From Defluviicoccus sp. (GTDB lineage: Bacteria; Pseudomonadota; Alphaproteobacteria; Rhodospirillales; Defluviicoccaceae), in the NCBI GenBank assembly GCA_029624735.1, contig JARSSM010000001.1:124001-188000 (forward strand): 64,000 bases of DNA, given 5' to 3'. Below, piece after piece: positions 11,377-20,623 of this stretch (within the stretch, counting starts at the first letter, position 1; every line of letters starts with the position of its first letter). A program made the position numbers and the translations under genes. Under the pieces are notes generated by a model. It saw nothing but the letters and a program-made list of their open reading frames with translations. It was not told the origin of the DNA and ran no database searches.

Positions 11377-12774
11377 TTACCGGAACGATGCAGGCGGCAA
11401 CAGCCCCGGTGGCAGCTTGCCACCGGGCAACAGGCCGCGCCGGCCCAGTTTGCCCACCTTCTTCATCATTTCGCTCATCTGCTGGTGCTGTTTCAAGAGC
11501 CGGTTCACGTCTTGCACCGTGGTGCCCGACCCGGCCGCGATCCGCCGCCGGCGCGAGGCGTTCAGCACCTTCGGATTGCGTCGTTCGTGGACCGTCATCG
11601 ACAAGATGATCGCTTCCTGGCGCGCCAGCAGCCCATCGTCGATCTTCGCGTCCTCGATCTGCTTTTTCATCTTGGCGATGCCGGGCAGCATGCCCAACAG
11701 GCCTTTGACGTCGCCGATCTTGCGCAACTGGCGGAACTGCTGCGACATGTCCTCCAGCGTGAACTCGCCCTTGACGAGCTTCTTTGCCAGCTTCTCGGCG
11801 TCTTCGCGCTCAATCACTTCCGCCGCGCGCTCGACTAGGCCGACGACATCGCCCATGCCGAGGATGCGGCCGGCGATCCGGTCCGGCTGGAAGGTTTCCA
11901 GCGCATCGAGCTTCTCGCCGACGCCGACCAGGCGGATCGGGCAGCCGGTGACCGCGCGCATGGAGAGCGCGGCGCCGCCGCGGGCATCGCCGTCGACACG
12001 GGTCAGGATGATGCCCGTCACGCCGACCTGTTCGTTGAACGCGCGCGCCACCGTGACCGCGTCCTGACCGGTCAGCGCGTCGGCAACGAGGACGGTCTCG
12101 ACCGGACGCACGGTCGCCTTGACGGCGGCGGCTTCCGCCATCATCGCCTCGTCGACCGCGAGCCGGCCGGCGGTATCGAAGATCACGACATCGAAGCCCT
12201 GGCGCCGCGCCGCATCCAGCGCGCGCTCGGCGATCGCTACCGGCGCCTGGCCGGCCACCACCGGCAGCACGGGAATATCGGTCTGTTCGCCCAGCACGGC
12301 GAGCTGGTGCTGAGCCGCCGGCCGGTAAACGTCCAGCGATGCCATCAGGACCCGCTTGCGCTCACGCTTCTTCAGACGCAGCGCAAGTTTGGCCGCGGTC
12401 GTCGTCTTGCCCGAGCCCTGCAGGCCGACCAGCAGCACGGCCACCGGCGGCGCGCCCGCGGTGTTAATGCCGGCGCCTTCGCCAATGCGCAGCTTCTCGT
12501 CCTCGGCCGAGCCGCGCAGCATGTCGATCAAGCCGTCGTGGACGATCTTGACCACCATTTGCGCCGGCGTGACGCTGCGCAGGACCTCCTGGCCGACGGC
12601 ACGGGCGCGAATGCTGGCAATGAAGTCCTTGACGACCGGCAGCGCCGCGTCCGCCTCAAGGAGGGCGATGCGCACTTCCCGCAGCGCGTCAGTGACATCC
12701 GCCTCCGAGAGCGCGCCGCGCTTGCGCAGGCGATCGAAAATTCCGCCCAGTCGTTCGCTCAACCCCTCGAACAC
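11377..12774 (-). CDS. ffh: Signal recognition particle protein (SRP54)
   Basis: GTPase that binds signal sequences and 4.5S RNA and docks nascent chains to FtsY. A GTG start at 12774 (VFEGLSERLGGIFDRL) gives 465 residues with the normal N-terminus; the further 41 codons upstream have no SRP character. Domains are the N domain, the G domain with GLQGSGKT at 117-124, DTAGRLAVDEAMM and TRVDGDARGG, and the M domain (KKLVKGEFTLEDMSQQFRQL ... RRIAAGSGTTVQDVN). The receptor gene ftsY lies 2.3 kb away on the other strand. Confidence 0.96.
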   Translation of the reverse strand: MFEGLSERLGGIFDRLRKRGALSEADVTDALREVRIALLEADAALPVVKDFIASIRARAVGQEVLRSVTPAQMVVKIVHDGLIDMLRGSAEDEKLRIGEGAGINTAGAPPVAVLLVGLQGSGKTTTAAKLALRLKKRERKRVLMASLDVYRPAAQHQLAVLGEQTDIPVLPVVAGQAPVAIAERALDAARRQGFDVVIFDTAGRLAVDEAMMAEAAAVKATVRPVETVLVADALTGQDAVTVARAFNEQVGVTGIILTRVDGDARGGAALSMRAVTGCPIRLVGVGEKLDALETFQPDRIAGRILGMGDVVGLVERAAEVIEREDAEKLAKKLVKGEFTLEDMSQQFRQLRKIGDVKGLLGMLPGIAKMKKQIEDAKIDDGLLARQEAIILSMTVHERRNPKVLNASRRRRIAAGSGTTVQDVNRLLKQHQQMSEMMKKVGKLGRRGLLPGGKLPPGLLPPASFR

Positions 12775-12969
12775 GCGCTCACCCGCTCCGTACGTCGATA
12801 AACAAAAAGCCGGGCGCGCAGCAGCACCCGATCTGCCATGCCGCTGCACCCGGTCGGAAAGGCAGAGGACAATATGGAGCGCGCCTACGCAAGTCAAGGA
12901 CGCGAGCGCCGGCGGCGGCGCGGCGAAGCGGCGTGGACTTCACGTCGACCGATGCCTATTAGAGGGGGC

Positions 12970-13821
12970 ATGGATTCGCTCGCCTTTACCAAGATGCATG
13001 GACTCGGCAACGATTTCGTCGTCATCGACGCCCGCCGGCGCCCGGTTGCGATGGCACCGGACCTTGCGCGGGCGATTGCCGACCGGCGCCAAGGGGTCGG
13101 CTGCGATCAGTTGATCGTGATCGAGCGGCCGACGATGGCGGACGCGGACGCCTTCATGCGCATCTTCAATGCCGACGGCGGCGAAGTTGGCGCTTGCGGC
13201 AATGCCGCCCGCTGCATCGCTGCGCTGTTGATGCAAGAGACCGGGACCGGCGGCCGCATCGGCCTTGAGACAGCGGCCGGGCTCATTCACGCGCACGCAG
13301 CCGCTGGCGGCAACGTCAGTGTCGACTTGGGTCGGGTCAGGACCGACTGGCAGGCGATCCCGCTGGCGGAAGCCCGCGACACGCTGCACCTCGACGTCAC
13401 CGCAGGCGCGCTTGGCGACGGCGTTGCGGTCTCGGTCGGCAACCCGCATATCGTCTTCTTCGTTGCCGATGCAGACGCGGTGCCGCTGGCCGAGCTCGGG
13501 CCTCAGATTGAACATCATCCGCTGTTCCCCGAGCGCACCAACGTCGAAGTCGTGCAGGTGCTGGGACCTAGCGCCTTGCGCGTGCGTGTCTGGGAGCGCG
13601 GCGCCGGCATCACGCGCGCCTGCGGCACCGGTGCCTGTGCCGCCGCGGTTGCCGCCGCGCGGCGTGGCTTGAGCGAACGCCGGGTCGAGGTCTTGATGGA
13701 TGGCGGTCCGCTGCAGGTCGAATGGCGGGCGGACGGCACCGTCTGCCTGACCGGCCCGGTGGCAACCAGCTTCACCGGCAGCCTCGCGCCGATGGGACTC
13801 TCAGCAGCGGAGCAGCCGTGA
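12970..13821 (+). CDS. dapF: Diaminopimelate epimerase
   Basis: Converts LL- to meso-diaminopimelate for lysine and peptidoglycan. From ATG 12970 (MDSLAFTKMHGLGNDFVVID) the protein is 283 residues. The two catalytic cysteines are C76 in GACGNAAR and C218 in ACGTGACAAA. AGAGGGGG immediately precedes the start; longer in-frame readings back to 12838 lack family sequence. The stop overlaps the GTG of mtaB (GTGA), so the two are translationally coupled. Confidence 0.96.
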   Translation: MDSLAFTKMHGLGNDFVVIDARRRPVAMAPDLARAIADRRQGVGCDQLIVIERPTMADADAFMRIFNADGGEVGACGNAARCIAALLMQETGTGGRIGLETAAGLIHAHAAAGGNVSVDLGRVRTDWQAIPLAEARDTLHLDVTAGALGDGVAVSVGNPHIVFFVADADAVPLAELGPQIEHHPLFPERTNVEVVQVLGPSALRVRVWERGAGITRACGTGACAAAVAAARRGLSERRVEVLMDGGPLQVEWRADGTVCLTGPVATSFTGSLAPMGLSAAEQP

Positions 13822-15074
13822 CGACAAGCCAGCCGCCCGAAATCATCACCTTCGGCTGCCGGCTCAACGCACTGGAGTCGGAAGTGATCCGCGCGACCGG
13901 CACCGCCGCCGGATTAGGCGACGCGCTCGTGGTCAACACCTGCGCGGTGACGGCAGAGGCCGTCCGCCAGGCGCGCCAGGCGATCCGCAAACTGCGCCGC
14001 CAGCATCCAGCACGGCCAATCATCGTCACCGGCTGCGCGGCACAGCTCGACCCGAACACATTTTCACGCATGCCCGAGGTCGATCGCGTCATTGGCAACC
14101 GGGAGAAGATGGACGCGGCAATGCTGGCGCGCCGCGATCAGGCGCTGGCGGTGGGCGACGTGAGCGTGCCGTCGGCGATGGATCAGCCGCTGGTCGATGG
14201 CCTCGACGGCCGTGCCCGCGCCTTCGCCCAGGTGCAGACCGGCTGCGACCATCGCTGCACGTTCTGCATCGTGCCGACAACGCGCGGACCCAGCCGCAGC
14301 GTCGCACCCGACCGGATCGTGCACCAGGTGCGCCTGCTGGTCGAACGCGGCTACCGCGAAGTCGTGCTGACCGGGATCGACCTCTGCTCCTACGGCGCCG
14401 ATCTCAACGGCGAGCGGCTGGCGCTGGGGCAGTTGGTGCGCCGGATCCTGCGCGCAGTGCCAGAGTTGCCGCGCTTGCGGCTCTCGACCCTCGATCCTGC
14501 GGCGATCGATGCGGATCTGTTTGCAGCTCTTGCCGACGAGCCGCGGCTATTGCCCTATTGGCACCTGAGCCTGCAGGCGATGGATGACCTGGTGCTGAAG
14601 CGGATGCGGCGCCGGCACAGCCGCGCCGATGTCTTTGCACTCACTGAGCGGGCGCGCCGCCTGCGGCCGGAGATCACCTTCGGTGCCGACCTGATCGCGG
14701 GCTTCCCAACCGAGACGGAAGCGATGTTCGCCGAGACGCTTGCGGGTGTCACCGTGCTCGGCCTCGCCCGCCTGCATGTGTTTCCTTATTCGCCGCGCGA
14801 AGGCACGCCGGCGGCGCGCATGCCGCAGATCCCGCGTGCGGTGCGCGAGGAGCGGGCCAGGCGGCTGCGCACCCGCGGCCTTGAGCTTTCACGGGCGTTT
14901 CTCATGAGCCGAGTCGGCGCCGTCGCCCAAGTCCTGGTCGAGACCGAAGGCCGCGGCCGCTGCCCGCAGTTTGCGCCCGTGCGCCTGCGCTTCGAAGCCG
15001 CGCCCGGCAGCATCGTCGCTGCGCGAATGGTCGGCACCGAGGATGACCACCTGATTGGCGAGCGCGCGGCATGA
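13818..15074 (+). CDS. mtaB: tRNA t6A37 methylthiotransferase MtaB
   Basis: Radical-SAM enzyme that adds a methylthio group to N6-threonylcarbamoyladenosine at position 37 of tRNAs. The GTG at 13818 overlaps the dapF stop and gives 418 residues. N-terminal cluster cysteines are C14 (FGCRLN), C42 (NTCAVT) and C73 (TGCAAQ); the radical-SAM cysteines C143/C147/C150 are in CDHRCTFC. A TRAM-like end (VGAVAQVLVETEGRG) follows. It overlaps ftsY by ATGA. The dapF-mtaB-ftsY order is common in alphaproteobacteria. Confidence 0.93.
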   Translation: MTTSQPPEIITFGCRLNALESEVIRATGTAAGLGDALVVNTCAVTAEAVRQARQAIRKLRRQHPARPIIVTGCAAQLDPNTFSRMPEVDRVIGNREKMDAAMLARRDQALAVGDVSVPSAMDQPLVDGLDGRARAFAQVQTGCDHRCTFCIVPTTRGPSRSVAPDRIVHQVRLLVERGYREVVLTGIDLCSYGADLNGERLALGQLVRRILRAVPELPRLRLSTLDPAAIDADLFAALADEPRLLPYWHLSLQAMDDLVLKRMRRRHSRADVFALTERARRLRPEITFGADLIAGFPTETEAMFAETLAGVTVLGLARLHVFPYSPREGTPAARMPQIPRAVREERARRLRTRGLELSRAFLMSRVGAVAQVLVETEGRGRCPQFAPVRLRFEAAPGSIVAARMVGTEDDHLIGERAA

Positions 15075-16021
15075 CCGGATCGCAGGCGTCCGAAACGGAG
15101 AAGGCCGGCTGGGCCGTCCGGCTGCGGCACGGCCTGTCGCGATCGTCGGCCAAGCTGACAACTGGCATCGGCGAGTTGTTCGGCAAGCGCCGCCTCGATG
15201 ACGAGGCGCTGGAGGAACTGGAAGAGCTCCTGATCGGTGCCGATCTCGGCGTCAAGACCGCCGCCGCGGTCACACAGCGGCTCGCCAAGGCGCGCTTCAA
15301 CCAGGAAGTCGGCGCAGACGAGGTCCGCACCGTTTTGGCTGATACGATCGCCGAGATCCTCGTGCCGGTCGCACAAACGATTGCGCTCAGCGATGCGCAT
15401 AAGCCGCACGTGATCCTGGTCTGCGGCGTCAACGGCTCCGGCAAGACGACAACGATCGCCAAGTTCGGCCGTCTGTTTCATGGCCTTGGGCTGAAGGTCA
15501 TCTTTGCCGCCTGCGATACCTTTCGTGCCGCCGCCATCGAGCAGTTGCAGATCTGGGGCGACCGCATCGGCTGTCCGGTGCTGACCCGGCCGCCCGGCGC
15601 CGACTCCGCCAGCCTTGCCTTCGATGCGATGCTGCTGGCGCAGGCGGAGCGCGCCGATGTGCTGCTGATCGACACCGCCGGCCGGCTGCAGAACAAGGCA
15701 CACCTGATGGCGGAGCTGCAAAAGATCGTCCGCGTCCTGCAGAAGCATGATCCAAAGGCGCCGCACGACTGTATCCTCGTCATCGACTCAACGGTCGGTC
15801 AGAACGCGCACAACCAGGTCGAGGTCTTTCGCGACATGGTGAACGTGACCGGCCTCGTGGTCACCAAGCTCGACGGCTCGGCGAAAGGCGGCGTGGTCGT
15901 GGCGTTGGCGGAGCGGTTCGGTCTGCCGGTCTATGCCGTCGGCGCGGGCGAAGGCATGGACGACATGCAAGCGTTTGATCCGCAGGCGTTCGCGCGCGGG
16001 CTGCTCGGGCTTGAGGCTTGA
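15071..16021 (+). CDS. ftsY: Signal recognition particle receptor FtsY
   Basis: Membrane-associated SRP receptor GTPase. It is 316 residues with a short N-terminal A region (TGSQASETEKAGWAVRL), the N domain and the G domain: GVNGSGKT at 119-126, DTFRAAAIEQLQ, DTAGRLQNKAHLM and TKLDGSAKGG. The long acidic A domain of enteric FtsY is absent, as in many alphaproteobacteria. Its ATG overlaps the mtaB stop. Confidence 0.96.
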   Translation: MTGSQASETEKAGWAVRLRHGLSRSSAKLTTGIGELFGKRRLDDEALEELEELLIGADLGVKTAAAVTQRLAKARFNQEVGADEVRTVLADTIAEILVPVAQTIALSDAHKPHVILVCGVNGSGKTTTIAKFGRLFHGLGLKVIFAACDTFRAAAIEQLQIWGDRIGCPVLTRPPGADSASLAFDAMLLAQAERADVLLIDTAGRLQNKAHLMAELQKIVRVLQKHDPKAPHDCILVIDSTVGQNAHNQVEVFRDMVNVTGLVVTKLDGSAKGGVVVALAERFGLPVYAVGAGEGMDDMQAFDPQAFARGLLGLEA

Positions 16022-16121
16022 CGAGCGGTCTGGCGCCGGCTCCGTTGCCCGATCCGGTCAGGGGCCGGCCGGGTTCGGGGCAGGGATCCGATCAGAGGCA
16101 CGCGCGGGGAGGTGTTAACTC

Positions 16122-17453
16122 GTGGCCTTGAACGTCGTCCGCCGCCTTCTCGGCAGGCCTGGCGAACGCCAGCTGCCGGCGCGCATCCGGGCCGCCATTG
16201 CCGAGCAGGAGCGCCAGGCGGAAATCCTGATCGGCTGGCTGCAGCTGGGCTTGGTGGCGTTTGTCCTAGCGCTTTACACGCTGTCGCCGAAAACCTCGCT
16301 AGGCACGCCCTTCCGACCCGTCCCCTACGTCCTCGGCGCCTTTCTGCTCGCTGGCATCGTGCGGGTCATGCTCTCGCACCGCCGCCTGATGCCGGGCTGG
16401 TTCCTCATTGTCGGCGTCATGATCGATATGGCGCTCCTGATGGGGCTGATCTGGAGCTTCCACATTCAGTACATGCAGCCGGCGCCCTTCTATCTGAAGG
16501 CACCGACGCTGCTCTACGCATTCATCCTGATCGCGCTGAGAGCGTTGCGCTTTGATCCGATCTATGTGGTCGCCGCCGGCCTGTCGGCCGCCACGGGTTG
16601 GACGGTGCTGGTCGGCTACGCGCTCATGAGCGCAGAGCCGCCGCCGGTCACCCGCGACTACGTCGCCTACATGACCCGCAACCTCGTCCTGATCGGCGCC
16701 GAGGTCGACAAGATCATCGTCATCCTGCTCGTCACCTGCGTGCTTGCGGTGGCGCTGGTGCGGGCGCGCCGCATGCTGCGCCAAGCGGTCGCCGATGCGA
16801 CGGTGGCGCGTGACTTAACGCGCTTCGTCGCCCCGGAGGTGGCAGACCGCGTCGCCACATCGGATGCCGCCATCCGCCCGGGCGACGGCGAGGTGAAGAC
16901 GGCGAGCGTACTGTTCTGCGATATCGAGGGCTTCTCCACGATCTCCGAGCGGCTCGCGCCCGACGTGCTGATGGCGACGCTCAACGCCTATTTCGCCAAG
17001 GTGGCAGAAGTGATCGAGCAAAACGGCGGCGTCATCAATCAGTTCTTGGGCGATGCGATGATGATTACCTTCAACACCGCCAGGCCCTTGGCCGATCATG
17101 CGGCAGCGGCGGTGAAAACGGCGCTCGCAATCCAAGATCTGGTCCAAGCCGAGCGGTTCGGGCCCGACCTGCAGCTCAAAACCCGCTGCGGCATCAACAC
17201 CGGGGAGCTCGTCTCCGGCGCCGTCGGCACCGATGTGCGGCTGATCTTCACGGTCTACGGTGACGAAGTGAACATCGCCGCCAGGCTGGAGCAGCTGAAC
17301 AAGACCTACGGCACCTACGTGCTGGCGACCGAGCAGACAGTGACTGCGGCAGGCATGCAGGCGCGTGGCCGGCCGATCGGCGAGGTGACGGTGCGCGGCC
17401 GGCAGGCGCCAGTGCACGTGTTTGCGTTGGATGCGGGAGCAGCGCAGCCCTGA
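16122..17453 (+). CDS. Membrane-bound class III adenylate/guanylate cyclase
   Basis: A 443-residue protein starting at GTG 16122 after GGGAGGTG. Residues ~35-215 hold five to six membrane segments. The C-terminal half is a class III cyclase catalytic domain: VLFCDIEGFSTISERL with metal ligand D267, GGVINQFLGDAMMITFN with the second metal Asp D311, and YGDEVNIAARLEQLNK with the Asn/Arg transition-state pair. It presumably makes cAMP (or cGMP) as an active homodimer; no sensory domain other than the membrane part is seen. It stands alone after ftsY, and its inducing signal is unknown. Confidence 0.9.
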   Translation: MALNVVRRLLGRPGERQLPARIRAAIAEQERQAEILIGWLQLGLVAFVLALYTLSPKTSLGTPFRPVPYVLGAFLLAGIVRVMLSHRRLMPGWFLIVGVMIDMALLMGLIWSFHIQYMQPAPFYLKAPTLLYAFILIALRALRFDPIYVVAAGLSAATGWTVLVGYALMSAEPPPVTRDYVAYMTRNLVLIGAEVDKIIVILLVTCVLAVALVRARRMLRQAVADATVARDLTRFVAPEVADRVATSDAAIRPGDGEVKTASVLFCDIEGFSTISERLAPDVLMATLNAYFAKVAEVIEQNGGVINQFLGDAMMITFNTARPLADHAAAAVKTALAIQDLVQAERFGPDLQLKTRCGINTGELVSGAVGTDVRLIFTVYGDEVNIAARLEQLNKTYGTYVLATEQTVTAAGMQARGRPIGEVTVRGRQAPVHVFALDAGAAQP

Positions 17454-17460
17454 GGGCGCG

Positions 17461-17515
17461 TTCAAGGCGAAACCTAACCCACTGAATGTACTGGGCTGCG
17501 AAGCCTCTCAGGCTT
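17461..17515. repeat. Repeat copy A (TTCAAGGCGAAACCTAACCC) and nearby hairpin
   Basis: Bases 17461-17480 match 56420-56439 at 19 of 20 positions (A versus G at 17472/56431). The same motif flanks the AT-rich orphan gene 39 kb away. A small perfect hairpin, AAGCCT-CTC-AGGCTT, follows at 17501-17515, at the end of the cyclase gene and before the lone ATPase. It could act as a weak transcription stop, but there is no T-run. This belongs to a short interspersed palindromic family rather than an IS. Confidence 0.55.
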
Positions 17516-17576
17516 GCTTATTGGGATCTTATGTGATGTTATCGAGACTGCATAAACTGGCTTAACATCTCTATAA

Positions 17577-18755
17577 ATGGACCCTCGCACCAACCCTTAC
17601 GCGCCGGGCGCTGGTTTCCCGCCGCCTGAGCTTGCGGGCCGTGACGACATTGTTGAGCGCGCAGGCATCGCCCTCGACCGCGTCAAGGTCGGGCGTGCCG
17701 CCCGCAGTTTCATCTTCTATGGGCTGCGCGGCGTCGGCAAGACTGTGCTCCTGAACAAGATTCGCCTCGAGGCCGAGGCTCGTGGCTTCGCCACGGTCGA
17801 GATCGAAGCACCGGAAGATCGATCTTTGCCTGGCTTGCTTGCCGCGCCGCTGCGAGCAACCTTGCTCCGCCTGAGCCGCGGCGAAGCTGCCCGCGCTGCT
17901 TTGGCTTCTGCCTTGCGCGCATTGAGGAGCTTTGTCGACTCCTTCAAGGTCAAGTATCAGGACGTCGAAGTCGGCCTCGACTTCGAGCCCGACAAGGGGA
18001 TCGCCGACAGTGGCGATCTGGAAGCTGATCTTGCTGACCTTTTTGCCGCCGTTGGCCGGGCTGCCGCCGAGCGGCATACGGCCGTGGTCCTTTCCCTCGA
18101 CGAACTCCAGTATGTCCCCAAAGAGCACTTGGCCGCTCTGATCTTTGCCTTCCACCGGCTCAGCCAACGCCAATCTCCCGTAACCATGATTGCCGCCGGC
18201 CTGCCCCAGCTCGTCGGGCAGATGGGCCGGGCGAAGTCCTATGCCGAGCGCCTCTTCGAGTTCGCCGCCATCGACCGCCTCGATCCGCCCGCCGCGCGCG
18301 CTGCCCTGTGTAAGCCGGCCGAGCGGGAGGGTGTTGCCTACGCCGAAGACGCTGTCGCCGAAATCCTGCGGCAAACCCAAGGCTACCCCTACTTCCTCCA
18401 GGAATGGGGCAAGCACGGCTGGAACCTTGCCGATCGGTCGCCAGTTACGCGCTCGGACGCCGATCGCGCGACGGCGTCCGCTTTGGCTGAACTGGACGCC
18501 GGATTCTTCCGGGTTCGCTTCGACCGGCTGACGCCGACTGAAAAGCGTTACATGCGGGCGATGGCGGAACTTGGTCCCGGCCCGCATCGGTCAGGAGACA
18601 TCGCTGAGAAACTTTCACGCAAAGTCACAAGCGTGGCGCCCATCCGCAACAGCCTGATTGCCAAAGGCATGGTCTTCAGCGCCTCACACGGCGACATCCA
18701 GTTCACCGTGCCGCTGTTCGACGGTTTCCTGAAGCGGACCATCCCTGTGTTCTGA
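17577..18755 (+). CDS. Standalone AAA (Orc/Cdc6-like) ATPase
   Basis: A 392-residue ATP-binding protein of the AAA_16/archaeal-ATPase type. Walker A is GLRGVGKT at 49-56; a Walker B-like strand TAVVLSLDELQYV lies near residue 170; the C-terminus looks like a winged-helix DNA-binding domain (LTPTEKRYMRAMAELG... IAEKLSRKVTSVAPIRNSLIAKGMV). No partner gene is adjacent. No good ribosome-binding site precedes the ATG at 17577, and the leader is AT-rich. Such single ATPase genes occur patchily in bacteria and their role is unknown; a repeat copy lies just upstream. Confidence 0.8.
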   Translation: MDPRTNPYAPGAGFPPPELAGRDDIVERAGIALDRVKVGRAARSFIFYGLRGVGKTVLLNKIRLEAEARGFATVEIEAPEDRSLPGLLAAPLRATLLRLSRGEAARAALASALRALRSFVDSFKVKYQDVEVGLDFEPDKGIADSGDLEADLADLFAAVGRAAAERHTAVVLSLDELQYVPKEHLAALIFAFHRLSQRQSPVTMIAAGLPQLVGQMGRAKSYAERLFEFAAIDRLDPPAARAALCKPAEREGVAYAEDAVAEILRQTQGYPYFLQEWGKHGWNLADRSPVTRSDADRATASALAELDAGFFRVRFDRLTPTEKRYMRAMAELGPGPHRSGDIAEKLSRKVTSVAPIRNSLIAKGMVFSASHGDIQFTVPLFDGFLKRTIPVF

Positions 18756-19004
18756 GTGGCCATCCCCACAAGCAAGCGCAGCACGGCGTGGCGATCCATC
18801 GGCATGGCGCGGGCGATGATCCTGGTGCCAAAGGCACGACACCACCCCTACTAACGATCGCCACTTTCTCGCAATTTGCATTCAATGTGTGATCAATGCA
18901 ATTGACGCGCGTAGCGGCTTTGCGCGAGAATGCGAGCTACAACAACAACACGCAGGCACGGTTTCGGGGGCGAGCCGGTGCATTGCTGCATCGGGTGGAG
19001 TGGC

Positions 19005-20009
19005 ATGGCCGAACAAGAAAGCTTCCGCGCGCTCGTCATCGCGCAACAGGAAGGGAAAGTCGTCGCCAACGTCGAGACCTTGCGCGCCGATGCGCTGCCG
19101 GCAGGCGATGTGCTGGTGCAGGTGCAGTTCTCCGACCTCAACTACAAGGACGGCTTGGTGCTGAAAGGCCTCGGCAAGCTCGTGCGCAGCTATCCGCACG
19201 TGCCGGGCATTGATTTCGTCGGCACCGTGCGCGCGTCCCAGTCGGAGCGCTTCAAGCCAGGCGATGCGGTGATCCTGACCGGCTGGCGCGTCGGCGAGAT
19301 CCACTGGGGCGGCTATGCGACGCTGGCACGGGTCAAGGCCGACTGGCTGGTACCCCTGCCGCAGGGCCTTTCGCCCCGCCAGGCGATGGCGATCGGCACC
19401 GCGGGCTTCACCGCCATGCTGGCGGTCATGGCGCTCGAAGAACACGGCCTCAAGCCTGAGAACAAGGGCGAAGTGCTGATCACCGGTGCCGCCGGCGGCG
19501 TCGGCAGCATCGCGACCGCGATCCTGGGCCGGCTCGGTTACCGCGTTGCCGCGGCGACCGGACGCGCCGAGACGCATGGGTATTTGCGCGACCTCGGCGC
19601 TACCACGATCGTCGACCGCGCGGAAGTCGAAGCTCCGCCCAAGGGGCCGCTTGGGCCCGAGCGCTGGTCCGGTGCGATCGACAACGTCGGCGGCCAGACG
19701 CTGGGCAGCCTGCTCGCGAGCCTTGCCTACTGGGGGAGCTGCGCTTCGGTCGGCAATGCCGGCGGTATCGCGTTCAGCAGCACCGTCATCCCGTTCCTCC
19801 TGCGCGGCATCAACCTCTTGGGCATCGACTCTGCCACCTGCCCGTTGGAGCGGCGCCTGACCGCGTGGTCGCGGCTTGCGACCGACCTGCCGCTCGACAA
19901 GCTCGAAACGATGGTCAAGGTCGTGGGATTGGGCGAAGTGCCGGCAATGGCGGACCAGATCCTCAAAGGCCAGGTACGCGGCCGCGTCGTCGTCGACGTC
20001 ACCCAGTGA
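19005..20009 (+). CDS. Zinc-free medium-chain reductase, AcuI/YhdH type
   Basis: A 334-residue quinone-oxidoreductase-like enzyme. AcuI/YhdH proteins reduce acryloyl-CoA to propionyl-CoA with NADPH. Characteristic parts are DLNYKDGLVLKGLGK, YPHVPGIDFVGTV, the nucleotide loop ITGAAGGVGSIA and the YWGSCASVGNAGG region. The ATG at 19005 is preceded by GGGTGGAG; the longer frame upstream lacks family sequence. The stop overlaps the GTG of the next gene, a small lipoprotein. The substrate is inferred from the subfamily. Confidence 0.9.
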   Translation: MAEQESFRALVIAQQEGKVVANVETLRADALPAGDVLVQVQFSDLNYKDGLVLKGLGKLVRSYPHVPGIDFVGTVRASQSERFKPGDAVILTGWRVGEIHWGGYATLARVKADWLVPLPQGLSPRQAMAIGTAGFTAMLAVMALEEHGLKPENKGEVLITGAAGGVGSIATAILGRLGYRVAAATGRAETHGYLRDLGATTIVDRAEVEAPPKGPLGPERWSGAIDNVGGQTLGSLLASLAYWGSCASVGNAGGIAFSSTVIPFLLRGINLLGIDSATCPLERRLTAWSRLATDLPLDKLETMVKVVGLGEVPAMADQILKGQVRGRVVVDVTQ

Positions 20010-20362
20010 ACGCAGCTACGGCCTTGTTTGACCGGAAAAGACGGGCGCCGCGGCTCGAGAAAGGCGCCCTACTGGCAGCGTTGGTCTTGGTCCTCAGCGC
20101 GTGCGCCGACGACGAGACGGCGTACGAGCGCGGGGTCGCCGACTACGAGCCCGTTTACTGCTATGCCTCGCTTGGCGATGCCGATTGCTACCGGCGGCCC
20201 TATTTTCGTGACGATCGCCGGCTGATCAACCACTACGGCCCGACGCCGCGCAGCTACGACCGGCCGAAGCCGCCGAAACCGGCCCGGCTCGACCCGCCGC
20301 CGCCTGAGCGGAAGACCTCCCGCACGAGCGACGCAAAGGACCCGCCCGCACCCGCCATCTAA
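20006..20362 (+). CDS. Small putative lipoprotein
   Basis: A 118-residue protein starting at GTG 20006, which overlaps the preceding stop (GTGA). A basic N-terminus, hydrophobic stretch (GALLAALVLVLSAC) and lipobox LSAC with C33 mark a lipoprotein signal. The mature part has YEPVYCYASLGDADCYRRP, then a Pro/Lys/Arg-rich tail (RPKPPKPARLDPPPPERK). No family beyond this pattern is recognised; similar Pro-rich lipoproteins follow acuI-like genes in related bacteria. Confidence 0.75.
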   Translation: MNAATALFDRKRRAPRLEKGALLAALVLVLSACADDETAYERGVADYEPVYCYASLGDADCYRRPYFRDDRRLINHYGPTPRSYDRPKPPKPARLDPPPPERKTSRTSDAKDPPAPAI

Positions 20363-20390
20363 GTGCTGCTGACCGTCTTTGGCTGCTTGC

Positions 20391-20470
20391 GAGGTCGTTG
20401 CCGCGGGTGTGGATGCCGACCAGCATCCCCTCATAGCCCTCGCCAACGAACGGCCGGCCGCACGCCTGCT
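20391..20470 (-). pseudogene. Decayed fragment of typA
   Basis: On the minus strand this encodes [24 protein letters not shown], matching a piece of TypA ([26 protein letters not shown]) with three residues missing. Bases 20391-20432 are identical over 42 bases to 22609-22650 inside the intact typA; similarity falls off on both sides. It has no start or remaining gene around it, so it is a relic. It lies on the far side of the ATPase-DUF4276 pair from the intact typA, so the pair sits between a full typA and a typA fragment in the same orientation. Confidence 0.8.
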
Positions 20471-20623
20471 GGTGCAAGGGGCAACGCTACACTAACATTC
20501 GGTCCTACACATCTCTCGCGTTCATACTTCTGCGTCCACTTGAATCTAAGTGTTGCACTTTGAATAGCAGCCTTCTACTGCAGCAGATCAAGTGCATTCC
20601 GAGCGGCTGATCTGAGGCCCCCC

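Noticed and set aside
10088..12067. A 659-residue open frame on the plus strand across trmD, rimM, rpsP and ffh
   Set aside because: High-GC antisense shadow of four well-identified minus-strand genes; Arg/His/Gln-rich with no family sequence.
20391..20470. A small gene in the lipoprotein-ATPase gap
   Set aside because: The only open frames there are pieces of the typA relic or random; none has a ribosome-binding site and family sequence.
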